Shown here: positions 23,257 to 31,852 of the stretch, piece after piece | How the letters are laid out: each line of letters begins with the position of its first letter | Position numbering within the stretch: the first letter of the stretch is position 1 | Notes under the pieces: model-generated | What the model saw: only the letters and a program-made list of their open reading frames with translations | What the model was told of the DNA's origin: nothing | Database searches by the model: none | Program-made: the position numbers and the translations under genes | Assembly (NCBI RefSeq): GCF_000619805.1 | Contig: NZ_JHUV01000009.1 | Coordinates: forward strand, 1-64,000 | Length of the DNA: 64,000 nucleotides | Source of the DNA: Sulfurihydrogenibium subterraneum DSM 15120 | GTDB lineage: Bacteria > Aquificota > Aquificia > Aquificales > Hydrogenothermaceae | Direction of reading: 5' to 3'

Positions 23257-24042
23257 TTATGTATTAGATTTTTGAAGTTCTTTCATAAGCTCTTCTGTTA
23301 TTGGTCCTTCTGGACTTCTGTTTATGAATTGTTGAACGATAGGGTCAGGATGGTTCTTAATCTCTTGTGGAGTTCCTACTGCATAAATAACACCTTTGTG
23401 TATCATTGCTATTTTATCAGCTATATTAAAAGCACTTTCTAAATCGTGGGTAACAACTATAGAAGTAACTCCAAGCTCGTCTCTTAATTTTAAAATAAGG
23501 TTGTCTATCATTGCAGAGGTTACAGGGTCTAATCCAGAGGTAGGCTCATCGTAAAGTATAATTTCTGGGTCATAAGATATAGCCCTTGCTAGAGAGACCC
23601 TTTTTCTCATACCGCCTGAAAGTTGTGAAGGGTAAAGGTCTTCTATGTCTTTTAATCCTACTAATGCTAACTTTTGTGTTGCAAGTTTTCTAATCTCATG
23701 CTCTGGCATTTTCGTGTTTTCAAGGTAGTAAAAACCTACATTTTCCCAAATTTTTAAACTGTCAAAGAGGGCTCCTTCTTGGAAAAGATATCCTATCTTT
23801 TTTCTAAACTCTATAAGCTCAAAATCTTTTAGTGTTGTTATGTCAACTCCATTGACGTAAATCTTTCCTGATGTAGGTTTAAGAAGTCCAATAATGTGTT
23901 TTATAACTGTACTTTTACCGCTACCACTTCCCCCCATTATTACAAAAACTTCTCTTTCTCTTACCTCAAAACTAACATTTTTTAAAACTTCTCTTTTTCC
24001 AAAAACTTTTACTAAGTTTTCAACCTTTATCTTAACACTCAA
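23257..24042 (-). CDS. mlaF: Mla-type ABC transporter ATPase
   Basis: A 261-residue ABC ATPase with Walker A GGSGSGKST (37-45), signature LSGGMRKRVSLARA, Walker B IILYDEPTSGLDP and switch His in VVTHDLES. The style (LFQEGALFDSLKIWENVGFYY) matches MlaF/Ttg2A ATPases, which power phospholipid transport between inner and outer membranes. The permease and MCE-domain partners are not next to it here, so they must be encoded elsewhere. The start is a TTG with GAGG upstream. Confidence 0.82.
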   Translation of the reverse strand: MSVKIKVENLVKVFGKREVLKNVSFEVREREVFVIMGGSGSGKSTVIKHIIGLLKPTSGKIYVNGVDITTLKDFELIEFRKKIGYLFQEGALFDSLKIWENVGFYYLENTKMPEHEIRKLATQKLALVGLKDIEDLYPSQLSGGMRKRVSLARAISYDPEIILYDEPTSGLDPVTSAMIDNLILKLRDELGVTSIVVTHDLESAFNIADKIAMIHKGVIYAVGTPQEIKNHPDPIVQQFINRSPEGPITEELMKELQKSNT

Positions 24043-24071
24043 ACTAATTCCTCTTTTTTAGAATATAAAAA

Positions 24072-24761
24072 TTATAACATCGATATGTCTATCTGATTAA
24101 AACTTTCTACTTGAGTATAAGGAAAATCTTTTACATACTCTGCATCGTTTGGTCTGACCAATCTAATGACTTTCATCCCAGCTTTAGCTGATGCCAGTAT
24201 CTCATCTGGATTATCTGATAAAAATAATATCTCACTTGGACTTAATCCTATATTTTGTGCTATTTTTGTGTAAGAAAGTGAGTCTTTTTTGTTTCCAATG
24301 TTTGTATCAAAGTAGCCTGAAAATAGATAGTTTAAATCTCCGAAGTTAGTATTTGAAAAAAGCAGTTTCTGTGCCTTTACAGACCCAGAAGAGTAAATAT
24401 ACAGCTTAATTCCTTTTTCATACCACTCTTTTAATTTTTCGTAAGCATCAGGATAAACATAACCTTTTAACTCTCCAGACTTATAACCCTCTTCCCAAAT
24501 AAAACCTTGAAGCTCTTTAAGGGGGGTTATTTTTCTATCTTCTTCTATCCATTTTTTTAAAGTTTGTATTATCTCTTCTAAAGATAACTCTCTTCCTTCT
24601 ATTTTCTTAACATCTTCCAATATTTTTACTATCTGGGGATTATCTTTGTTTTTTAAAACAAACTCTTGAATCTTTTCGTAAGAATAGGGAAATAAAACGT
24701 CTTTTACAAAAGAGATTGGTGTTGTAGTTCCTTCTATATCGGTTAAAACAGCCTTAACCAT
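24072..24761 (-). CDS. mtnC: Enolase-phosphatase E1 (acireductone synthase)
   Basis: MtnC enolises and dephosphorylates 2,3-diketo-5-methylthiopentyl-1-phosphate in methionine salvage. The 229-residue HAD protein has motif I as TDIEGTTTP near its N-terminus, YIYSSGS (motif II) and LFLSDNPDEI (motif IV), all diagnostic for the E1 family. I use ATG 24761, with GGAG 6 nt upstream, rather than the TTG one codon before. mtnP of the same pathway is at 45276-46121, but the other salvage genes are not in the window. Confidence 0.92.
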   Translation of the reverse strand: MVKAVLTDIEGTTTPISFVKDVLFPYSYEKIQEFVLKNKDNPQIVKILEDVKKIEGRELSLEEIIQTLKKWIEEDRKITPLKELQGFIWEEGYKSGELKGYVYPDAYEKLKEWYEKGIKLYIYSSGSVKAQKLLFSNTNFGDLNYLFSGYFDTNIGNKKDSLSYTKIAQNIGLSPSEILFLSDNPDEILASAKAGMKVIRLVRPNDAEYVKDFPYTQVESFNQIDISML

Positions 24762-24773
24762 CAACTACTCCTT

Positions 24774-26234
24774 TTAGTATGTTGTTATAGGGTCTTCTTC
24801 TATTTTTTTGTAGTTTTTAAGCACATAAATGTAATACTGTCTAACTTTGACTTCTCTATATTTTACATCATAGATAGTTTGGAATTCTACAGATTCAAAA
24901 CCAGATTTAACTTTATCTGTAATAGGATGGTCTGCAACGTATATTCCCCAATATCCTTTGTTTTCATACTTTTCTAATCCTTCCCACAAATCCCACTGGT
25001 TCATTCTCCTGTCAACCCTTATGCAGTATACAAAAGGTTTTCCTTCCATATAAAAACTCAGCTCCGATGATATGTGGTAAGAGTCTGAAAAAACAAAACT
25101 TTTAGGATAATCTTTTTTTAATTTACTTACAAACGTTCCCAGCTCCTGCCAACCTACAAGTCTTTTTGTAGGGTCTATTTTAGGGGGTAGAAGAATTGTA
25201 AGCCCTACTTTATCTAAAAGTGGTGTATAAAAAAGAATAATGATAGACAACAAAGATAATGCCATAGGCATTATTGCTAATTTTAAAAATCTTTTATAAA
25301 CATAGTATCCAGCTATAATGTATAAAGTAGAGTATCCAAATGCAGGCCAGTTTGCTTCAACATTTTTTTTCAAAGCCATAAACCCAAAAAATAGAAAAAT
25401 TACTATTGGTGATAATGCTAAGTATATTAATTTTTCATCTTTTTCTTTAAATGGTTTATAAACAGAGTAAATAAAAAATGGCAGTAAAAATACAGAGTTG
25501 ATACCAATCTGCCCCAGTATATAATCTCCAAAATGTTTAAAGTTTAACTCAAATCCTTGGTCTGTACCTGAGAGCTTCCCTACGTGTTTAAAACTTACAA
25601 AGTCGTTATTAAAGTTCCAATAAAGCACAGGCAAAGTAAAAAGTCCAGCTATAAAAATAGCTATGTAAAACCACTTCTCTTTAAATGTTTTCCTTGAAAA
25701 AAGTGTAAGGTAAATAAGCATTACATGAAAGAAAAAAACAACTGAATACTTAGATAAAAATCCCAATCCTGCAACTATTCCAGTTAAAATCCAGAATATT
25801 GGTTTATTTTCTTTGACTGCTACATAAAAAAGATAAGATAAAGCAAGATAAAAGAAGGCTAAAGGCGTATCAGTAAGAAATAAGATAGATGCTATGTCGT
25901 AGGCAGGTATAAAGTATATAAAAACAGAGTTAAAAAAAGCAAGTTTTTCATCTTTAAACAGATAAAGTGAAAATAAGTAAGTTGTTAAAGCTATCAAAAA
26001 TCCTAAAATAATTGCGTTAATCCTTACTCCTATCTCTGTATCTCCTAAAATAGCTGTTGATAAAAAGTTTAAGTATGCTATCAAAGGTGGCTTTGAGTAG
26101 TAAGACAGGTCTAAAAACTTAGACCATAGCCAGTACTGTGCTTCTTCTGGTGATAAGTTTATGTCTCTAAACAGTACATAAAAAACTCTCAAAATTAAGA
26201 CAGCTATGTGAAAAGCTAAAATTTTTTTAAGCAT
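24774..26234 (-). CDS. GT39-family membrane glycosyltransferase
   Basis: This 486-residue protein has about 10-12 membrane helices. Its first periplasmic loop has the GT39/ArnT-like motif (RDINLSPEEAQYWLWS, then YYSKPPLIAYLN). The acidic residues of this loop bind the polyprenyl-phosphate sugar donor. The C-terminal soluble part (about 350-486) is periplasmic. Enzymes of this class transfer a sugar from an undecaprenyl carrier to lipid A, protein or another acceptor; the acceptor here is unknown. A second GT39 gene follows upstream with a 38-bp A/T-only gap containing an AATTTAAATTTT dyad. Confidence 0.82.
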   Translation of the reverse strand: MLKKILAFHIAVLILRVFYVLFRDINLSPEEAQYWLWSKFLDLSYYSKPPLIAYLNFLSTAILGDTEIGVRINAIILGFLIALTTYLFSLYLFKDEKLAFFNSVFIYFIPAYDIASILFLTDTPLAFFYLALSYLFYVAVKENKPIFWILTGIVAGLGFLSKYSVVFFFHVMLIYLTLFSRKTFKEKWFYIAIFIAGLFTLPVLYWNFNNDFVSFKHVGKLSGTDQGFELNFKHFGDYILGQIGINSVFLLPFFIYSVYKPFKEKDEKLIYLALSPIVIFLFFGFMALKKNVEANWPAFGYSTLYIIAGYYVYKRFLKLAIMPMALSLLSIIILFYTPLLDKVGLTILLPPKIDPTKRLVGWQELGTFVSKLKKDYPKSFVFSDSYHISSELSFYMEGKPFVYCIRVDRRMNQWDLWEGLEKYENKGYWGIYVADHPITDKVKSGFESVEFQTIYDVKYREVKVRQYYIYVLKNYKKIEEDPITTY

Positions 26235-26272
26235 AATTTAAATTTTCCTGCTAAAATTTTAATTTAAATTGT

Positions 26273-27709
26273 TTATCTTTCATAAATAAAAAGCTTTGTA
26301 TCTTTTAAGTCGTACTCTTTTACTAATTTTAATTTTTCTCTTTTTGTGCAGTCGATTAAATAATCCCAGTTATTTGTTAAGTGTGATTTTTTTATAACTT
26401 TGTTTAATTTTATATCTAAATATAAGGCAAAGACTTTTTCTCCATAACAGTCAAATGCTATATTTTTTGACTTACTGACTGTTTGGTATATATCTTCCGC
26501 TATTGCTTTTCTTGATACCTTTTTTTCCATATATAGAGGGATGCCTATAAACCCTAATAAAAATCTTACAAATACAATAAAAGTAGCAGAGATAAGGAAT
26601 ATTTTAATCCATCTATCTCTACCAATGTTAACTATTAAATAAGCAAAAATTATGGCGACTAGAGGAAATAAAGGCAATACATATCTTCCTGCACTTTTTG
26701 ATATAAGAAAAGGTATGTAGTTAACTAAAACTAGTACTATTAAAATTTTTATTTTCGGGTCAATCTCAACCTTTTGATTAGCTCTATAAACAGATATTAA
26801 AAGCAATAATACAATAAGGCTTGATGGTAGAAGTTGTTTAAAGTTTAGGATAGGGAAAGATATTATATTGACTAGTCGATTTATTAAATCAGTATTCGTA
26901 CTTGGATGCTGATTAGAATGTAGACCAATTCTAGCCAAACTCTCTTGAAGTAAAAAGTTTAAGTAATTAATAGATTCAGCGGTATTTATTATCCAAATGT
27001 AAGGGATAAAAAAAGCAAAAAGTAATCCTGCTAATAGATATAAATTAAAGATTATTCTAATACTCCTTAGATAAAGTATAAATCCGAAAATTGTTCCTAA
27101 GAAAAAGACTATAGAAGGAAAACCTTTTAATAAAAAGGATAGTCCAAAGATAATTCCTGCTAGGAGTAAAAAAATATTTTTCTTTTCATAAAAACCTATA
27201 AATAAACAGGTCATCATAAGGAAGATAAAAAATGTATATGTAATGTCTATTTCTGCCAGATAACCATACCAGAATATAACATCAAAGAAGGTTACAAACA
27301 CAAGTACAGAAATTAAACTCAAATATCTATTTTTTAAAATCTTAAATGAAAAAAAGTATAACAGTAGAGAATTTAAACCTAAAAATGTTATAGTTACAAG
27401 TCTTCCCGTTAACTCATTCCATCCAAAAATAAAAGAGTATAAAACAATTAGCCAGTTAAATAAAGGTGGTTTTAAGTGATAATTCTCTCCTAAGACTGTA
27501 GGCTGTAGAAAATTTTTTTCTTGAAACATCTCGTATGCTATTAAAGCTCTAAGAGATTCTTCTCCTCTAAACTCTAGTATATGTAAGTTAGGAAATAGAG
27601 ATAATAAAGCAAACAAAATTAGAGTAATTAAGATTTTCTCGTTCTTAAACCACATCCCAGCTTTTTGGAAGAAAATATTTTTATTTATAAATCTTGCAAG
27701 TTGTTTCAT
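26273..27709 (-). CDS. GT39-family membrane glycosyltransferase (second copy)
   Basis: A 478-residue multi-pass protein of the ArnT/PMT type, with FRGEESLRALIAYEMF and NYHLKPPLFNWLIVLYS in the first loop and about 11 further hydrophobic segments. It likely transfers a lipid-linked sugar at the periplasmic face; substrate unknown. The first 24 or so residues look appended: the DNA at 27645-27670 nearly repeats the end of dgt (28819-28844) but is read in another frame. A start further inside the ORF is possible, and the ATG 27709 has no strong ribosome-binding site. Confidence 0.8.
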   Translation of the reverse strand: MKQLARFINKNIFFQKAGMWFKNEKILITLILFALLSLFPNLHILEFRGEESLRALIAYEMFQEKNFLQPTVLGENYHLKPPLFNWLIVLYSFIFGWNELTGRLVTITFLGLNSLLLYFFSFKILKNRYLSLISVLVFVTFFDVIFWYGYLAEIDITYTFFIFLMMTCLFIGFYEKKNIFLLLAGIIFGLSFLLKGFPSIVFFLGTIFGFILYLRSIRIIFNLYLLAGLLFAFFIPYIWIINTAESINYLNFLLQESLARIGLHSNQHPSTNTDLINRLVNIISFPILNFKQLLPSSLIVLLLLISVYRANQKVEIDPKIKILIVLVLVNYIPFLISKSAGRYVLPLFPLVAIIFAYLIVNIGRDRWIKIFLISATFIVFVRFLLGFIGIPLYMEKKVSRKAIAEDIYQTVSKSKNIAFDCYGEKVFALYLDIKLNKVIKKSHLTNNWDYLIDCTKREKLKLVKEYDLKDTKLFIYER

Positions 27710-27751
27710 AAAATATACTCACTTATAATAAATTAAGTAAAGATATTATAA

Positions 27752-27880
27752 ACAAAATTTAACTTTAACACACCTGAACATTTTCATTACAACCCTTGGA
27801 CTGTTTGCAGAGTTGTAAAACCAAACCCAGATATTGAGCAATTAAAAAAATACGTTGATTATCTTGTATCTATTTCGTAA
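27752..27880 (+). pseudogene. Possible C-terminal remnant of an unknown gene
   Basis: A plus-strand frame without a start codon reads 42 residues ending in VDYLVSIS and a stop at 27880. It includes a protein-like segment rich in aromatic residues and prolines (TPEHFHYNPWTVCRVVKP). It lies in the 210-bp gap between the GT39 gene and the Rpn pseudogene. The sequence looks coding, but I do not recognise the parent family. It is probably debris from a deletion at this junction. Confidence 0.35.
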
Positions 27881-27919
27881 AGCATTACTGAAGTTAAAAA
27901 ACGATTTTTAGAAATTAAA

Positions 27920-28797
27920 TTAAAACTCATCCAAGTATTGTATCAAAATTGCCTTTTTCCTCATTTCTTTTAAAGTTTCTATATCATCAGTTGAGTTTAT
28001 TTTAGCCTTTACATCTTCGGGCAAAACTCCAAACTTCAACTCAAGTATTTCAAATATAGAATCTTTTAGCCCTTGTTGTAGTCCTTGCTGTAATCCCTCT
28101 TTTATAAACTTTTCTTTCCCTGTCTTTAAAGCTTTTCCTATTCCTGGATAACTCTCTAACTCTTCCCACGTCCACTCTATCGTTATTGGCATCTCAAAAT
28201 CCTCCTGCCTTATGTACCTCTTTATCTCTTCCTCTATATTATTCCTTATTTTACTTATTTCAAGAAACAGTGTAAATAACTCTTTCCTATCTTTCGGACT
28301 TGCTCTCTTTATCTCTTTTATTACATTCTCTACATAAAACCTTGGGTTTTCTATTTTACACAGTCCTGCAAGTAGTTTGTCTGTGATGTTTGGACTTGAT
28401 ACTAACTCTCTGCAAGGTACATCTTTCATATCTATCAATCTATATCTGTAAGTCCAGTCTGAAAACTGTATTTTGTCTGACATTTTTAAGGGTTCTTTTC
28501 CTATGTATATACATACTTGGACTAGGTCTTTTGGTTTGTATTTGTCAGTGATGAGATAAAAGTATTCAAACATTCTGTAAGGCATAGATGGGTCGTTGGT
28601 ACTTTGGATTTCTATGTGTAATAAAGTATTATCTTCCAACTTAACAACTAAGTCAGCTTCTCTATTTTTAACGATTTTAAGGTCTGTGTCTTGAAGGAGT
28701 TGCCAGTTTATTTTTTTACCAAGGATTATTTCTATTAGTTTTGTAGCTGGTTTTTAAACAGATGTTTAAGTAATAGGTCGGTTTTTATTTTTTCCAA
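27920..28797 (-). pseudogene. Rpn/PD-(D/E)XK transposase-like nuclease, frameshifted
   Basis: The long frame (to about 28750) encodes most of an Rpn-family recombination-promoting nuclease. It has KIVKNREADLVVKLEDN and HIEIQS (the D...ExQ nuclease residues), a helical middle, and a C-terminal GLQQGLQQGLKD region typical of the family. Upstream of a frameshift near 28749-28755 the family start continues in another frame: TTG 28797, GGAG 9 nt earlier, then EKIKTDLLLKHLFKN. One missing C in the run before CAGCT explains the shift. A shortened product could start within the ORF, but it would lack the N-terminus. It lies between near-identical 26-bp repeats. Confidence 0.8.
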
Positions 28798-28818
28798 TAG
28801 TTTATACTCCTACTTCTG

Positions 28819-29850
28819 TTAAACCACATGCCAGCTTTTTGGAATAAATATTTTTTCAAAAGTCTTTATTGCATACCTATCTGTCATTCCTGCTATATAA
28901 TCAACAGCTGCTTGTTTTGGCTCGTAGCTACCCCATAAATTTAAGTACTTTTCATAGAATGGAATTTCGTAGTAATGTTTTTCGTAGTATTCAAAGAGAG
29001 CTTTTAGTATTCCTTTTGCTTTGTCAAGCTCTTTTTTTACAGGGTCTGCAAAGTAAACTTTTTCGTATAAAAAGTCTCTCAGTTTATACATAGCATCGTA
29101 AATCTTTTCATCCATAACTATGTATTTGTAATCGTTTTCTATGGTAGAGTTTATAATGCTTATAACAAGGGTTGATATTCTTTTAGATTTTGTATCGCCT
29201 AAGATTTTTACTACATCTTCAGGAATATCAGACTCTTTTACCAATCCAGCTCTTATGGCATCTTCTAAATCGTGATTTATGTAAGCTATCTTATCTGCTA
29301 TTCTTACTATCTGCCCTTCCAAGGTTTTTGGCATGTTTCCTTCTGTTATTAAAGGTGATTTTCCTTTACTGTGTTTTAGTATTCCATCTCTCGTTTCTTT
29401 TGTAAGGTTTAAACCTCTTCCTTCATTTTCTAACTTTTCCACAACCCTTAAACTGTGTTTTGCGTGGTGATAGCTTCCACTTTCTTTTAGTATAAACTCT
29501 CCTGCGTGTCCAAAAGGTGTGTGCCCTAAATCGTGTCCGTAGCATATAGCTTCTACTAAATCTTCGTTGAGTCTTAGAGCTCTTGCTATAGTTCTTGATA
29601 TTTGAGATACTTCTAATGTATGGGTTAGTCTTGTTCTGTAATGGTCTCCTTCTGGAGATAGAAAGACCTGGGTTTTATGTTTTAGTCTTCTGAAAGATTT
29701 AGAGTGGAGGATTCTGTCTCTATCCCGTTGGAATTTTGTTCTTACACTACATTCTGGTTCTTCTACATCTCTGCTTGCGTAAAGACTTTTAGCAGCTGAA
29801 GGGTGTAAGTACCTTATCTCAAATTCTTCTAAACTCTGGCGTATGTTCAT
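28819..29850 (-). CDS. dgt: Deoxyguanosinetriphosphate triphosphohydrolase (HD domain)
   Basis: A 343-residue HD-superfamily dNTP triphosphohydrolase, in the length range of the shorter dGTPase-like proteins. The N-terminal RTKFQRDRDRILHSKSFRRL is the family opening. Metal ligands are in LTHTLEVSQI and ICYGHDLGHTPFGHAGE, and ADKIAYINHDLEDA follows. It would convert dNTPs to nucleosides and triphosphate, controlling nucleotide pools or limiting phage replication. It overlaps asd by 4 nt. Its last codons coincide with a 26-bp repeat also present inside the GT39 gene. Confidence 0.92.
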   Translation of the reverse strand: MNIRQSLEEFEIRYLHPSAAKSLYASRDVEEPECSVRTKFQRDRDRILHSKSFRRLKHKTQVFLSPEGDHYRTRLTHTLEVSQISRTIARALRLNEDLVEAICYGHDLGHTPFGHAGEFILKESGSYHHAKHSLRVVEKLENEGRGLNLTKETRDGILKHSKGKSPLITEGNMPKTLEGQIVRIADKIAYINHDLEDAIRAGLVKESDIPEDVVKILGDTKSKRISTLVISIINSTIENDYKYIVMDEKIYDAMYKLRDFLYEKVYFADPVKKELDKAKGILKALFEYYEKHYYEIPFYEKYLNLWGSYEPKQAAVDYIAGMTDRYAIKTFEKIFIPKSWHVV

Positions 29851-30860
29851 ATTAGCTCATACTTTATTAAAAGCTCTGCTATTTGAACTGCGTTTGTTGC
29901 TGCGCCTTTTCTAAGGTTGTCTCCTACTATCCACATAGATAGACCGTTTTCAAATCCAGCATCTTTTCTTATTCTTCCTACAAATACGTCATCTTTCCCT
30001 GCAACTTCAATAGGAACAGGATATACGTTGTTTATAGGGTCATCTTCTACTATTACTCCAGGAGCTTTCATAAGAATTTCCCTTGCTTCTTCTGCTGTTA
30101 TAGGAAGTTCTGTTTCTATTGTGACAGCTTCGCTGTGTCCTACATAAACAGGGACTCTTACACAGGTTGGGGATACCTTTATGTCTGGCTCGTGCATAAT
30201 TTTCCTTGTTTCGTTTATCATTTTCATCTCTTCTTTTGTGTAGCCGTTTGGTTCAAAGTTATCTATTCTTGGTATAACGTTAAAAGCTATGTGGTGAGGT
30301 AAAGCTTGAGGATAGTAGTATCTGCCTTCCATTACTGCTTTTGTCTCATTTTCAAGGTCTGCTATTGCAGTAGCTCCTGCTCCAGATACAGCTTGATAAG
30401 TTGCAACGATTATTCTTTTTATTTTTTTAACTTTATGGATAGGATATAAAGCAACTACCATCTGTATTGTAGAGCAGTTTGGGTTTGCTATTATACCTTT
30501 ATGCCACTTTACGTCTTCTGGGTTTACCTCAGGGACTACAAGTGGAACATCTGAATCCATTCTAAAAGCAGAGCTGTTATCTATAACAACAGCTCCTTTA
30601 CTTACAGCGATAGGAGCCCATTTTTTACTCCTTTCTCCACCTGCAGAAAACAAAGCTATGTCAATACCTTTAAAAGCATCTTCACTTACGGCTTCAACTT
30701 TATACTTAACTCCCATATACTCAACTTCTTTTCCCGCAGACCTTTCTGATGCTAAGAATTTTATTTCATTTATAGGAAAATTTCTCTCTTCTAAAACTTT
30801 AATCATAGTTTGACCAACTGCCCCTGTTGCACCTAAGATAGCTACATTGTAGGATTTCAT
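29847..30860 (-). CDS. asd: Aspartate-semialdehyde dehydrogenase
   Basis: Asd reduces aspartyl-4-phosphate to aspartate semialdehyde, the branch point to lysine/diaminopimelate, threonine and methionine. The 337-residue protein has the NADP-binding GATGAVGQTM (10-19), the catalytic Cys129 in ANPNCST, and the conserved Arg/His segment RVPVYVGHSE. Length is typical. It is the first gene of an asd-dgt unit and is divergent from a small membrane-protein gene; an 18-bp perfect palindrome sits between the two. Confidence 0.95.
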   Translation of the reverse strand: MKSYNVAILGATGAVGQTMIKVLEERNFPINEIKFLASERSAGKEVEYMGVKYKVEAVSEDAFKGIDIALFSAGGERSKKWAPIAVSKGAVVIDNSSAFRMDSDVPLVVPEVNPEDVKWHKGIIANPNCSTIQMVVALYPIHKVKKIKRIIVATYQAVSGAGATAIADLENETKAVMEGRYYYPQALPHHIAFNVIPRIDNFEPNGYTKEEMKMINETRKIMHEPDIKVSPTCVRVPVYVGHSEAVTIETELPITAEEAREILMKAPGVIVEDDPINNVYPVPIEVAGKDDVFVGRIRKDAGFENGLSMWIVGDNLRKGAATNAVQIAELLIKYELI

Positions 30861-30882
30861 GATGCCTCCTAAAAAAGTTTTG

Positions 30883-30900
30883 TTGTAAAATATTTTACAA
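30883..30900. promoter_or_regulatory. Perfect 18-bp palindrome between asd and the small ORF
   Basis: TTGTAAAATATTTTACAA is a perfect palindrome in the 65-bp divergent gap. Its half-site TTGTAAA equals that of the sox site at 12921-12940, but the spacer is 4 nt instead of 6. A shared operator for the two divergent genes is possible; no convincing promoter could be placed. Confidence 0.45.
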
Positions 30901-30925
30901 TACTTTGATTAATAAATTGGAGAAA

Positions 30926-31123
30926 ATGAAGAAGTTATACAAAAACCCTGTTTTTATAATTGTGTTTCTTACATCTTTAATGGGCTTGCCTTTTTTAGTT
31001 TTTCTTATGGATAAGTATCTTTTAAACCTAAGTGAGCCTGTTTTATTTTTAGCAGAACTTAGTATAATAACTATGGGTATAACTTCTGCAACTATAATTC
31101 TTTTGTTTTTCTTTAAAAAATAA
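30926..31123 (+). CDS. Small two-helix membrane protein (65 aa)
   Basis: I use ATG 30926, with GGAG just upstream, rather than the TTG at 30905, which has no ribosome-binding site. The 65-residue product has a basic N-terminus, a membrane helix (about 9-27) and a second helix (about 38-60) ending in FFFKK. I do not recognise the family. It lies 12 nt before the cpoB-like gene and probably opens the cpoB-uppS-cdsA unit, so a link to the cell envelope is likely but unproven. Confidence 0.6.
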   Translation: MKKLYKNPVFIIVFLTSLMGLPFLVFLMDKYLLNLSEPVLFLAELSIITMGITSATIILLFFFKK

Positions 31124-31135
31124 AGGGGGTATGAA

Positions 31136-31852
31136 ATGAAAAAGATTTATTTATTTGCTTTATCAGCATTGGTTTTATCTTCTTGTGCTTCTGAAGATAA
31201 GATAGTTTCTCTTCAAAGAGAGATTTTAAGCATTAGGCAAGAATTAAATGAACTTAAAGACCAAACCAGGTCAAACACAGAAGCCATTACAAATCTTACT
31301 TCAAGGGTAGATAGACTATCCCAAGCTGTATCTCAAAACACTACAGATATAGAAAAGCTAAAAGCGTCTAAGCTGTCTGAAGAAAAGCCTCAAGTCAAAC
31401 AACCCCCATCTCCTCCTCCTCAAGAGATAAAGAGAGAAGGCAAAGAAGAAGTAGCGGTGCCTCAAAACGATAAACAGCTTTATCAGTACGCCCTTGACCT
31501 TTATTTTAAAGGTAATATAGAAGAGTCAAGAAAAGCGTTTGTAGAGTTTTTAAAAAAATATCCAGACTCTGACTTATACGGAAACGCAATATTCTGGGCA
31601 GGACAGACTTTTTACGCGGAGAGAAAGTATAAAGATGCTGTAGAAATATGGAATCTTTTACTTCAAAAGTGTGATGAAGGAAAAATTAAAAGATGTGTAA
31701 AGTATCCTGATGCTATGTTAAAAATAGGTTATTCTTATATAGAGATGGGCGATGTGGAAAAAGGTAAAAAGTATTTACAAGATTTGATTCAAAAATATCC
31801 CGATACAGAAGCAGCTGCTTTAGCTAAGAAAAAACTTGAGGCTCTTAAATGA
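31136..31852 (+). CDS. Envelope coordination lipoprotein, CpoB/YbgF-like
   Basis: A 238-residue lipoprotein: the lipobox LSSC puts the lipidated cysteine at residue 17. A coiled coil (about 25-80), a Pro-rich linker (about 85-100) and tetratricopeptide repeats follow (YALDLYFKGNIEESRKAF, YAERKYKDAVEIW, YIEMGDVEKGKKYL). This is the layout of the Tol-Pal-associated protein CpoB/YbgF, which coordinates outer-membrane constriction with peptidoglycan synthesis. E. coli CpoB is periplasmic and not lipidated, so the anchor is a difference. tolB/pal are not adjacent. It overlaps uppS by 4 nt. Confidence 0.75.
   Translation: MKKIYLFALSALVLSSCASEDKIVSLQREILSIRQELNELKDQTRSNTEAITNLTSRVDRLSQAVSQNTTDIEKLKASKLSEEKPQVKQPPSPPPQEIKREGKEEVAVPQNDKQLYQYALDLYFKGNIEESRKAFVEFLKKYPDSDLYGNAIFWAGQTFYAERKYKDAVEIWNLLLQKCDEGKIKRCVKYPDAMLKIGYSYIEMGDVEKGKKYLQDLIQKYPDTEAAALAKKKLEALK

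Noticed and set aside
26221-26270. Terminator between the two GT39 genes
   Set aside because: The AATTTAAATTTT dyad is pure A/T with no stable stem or T-run distinguishable from background.
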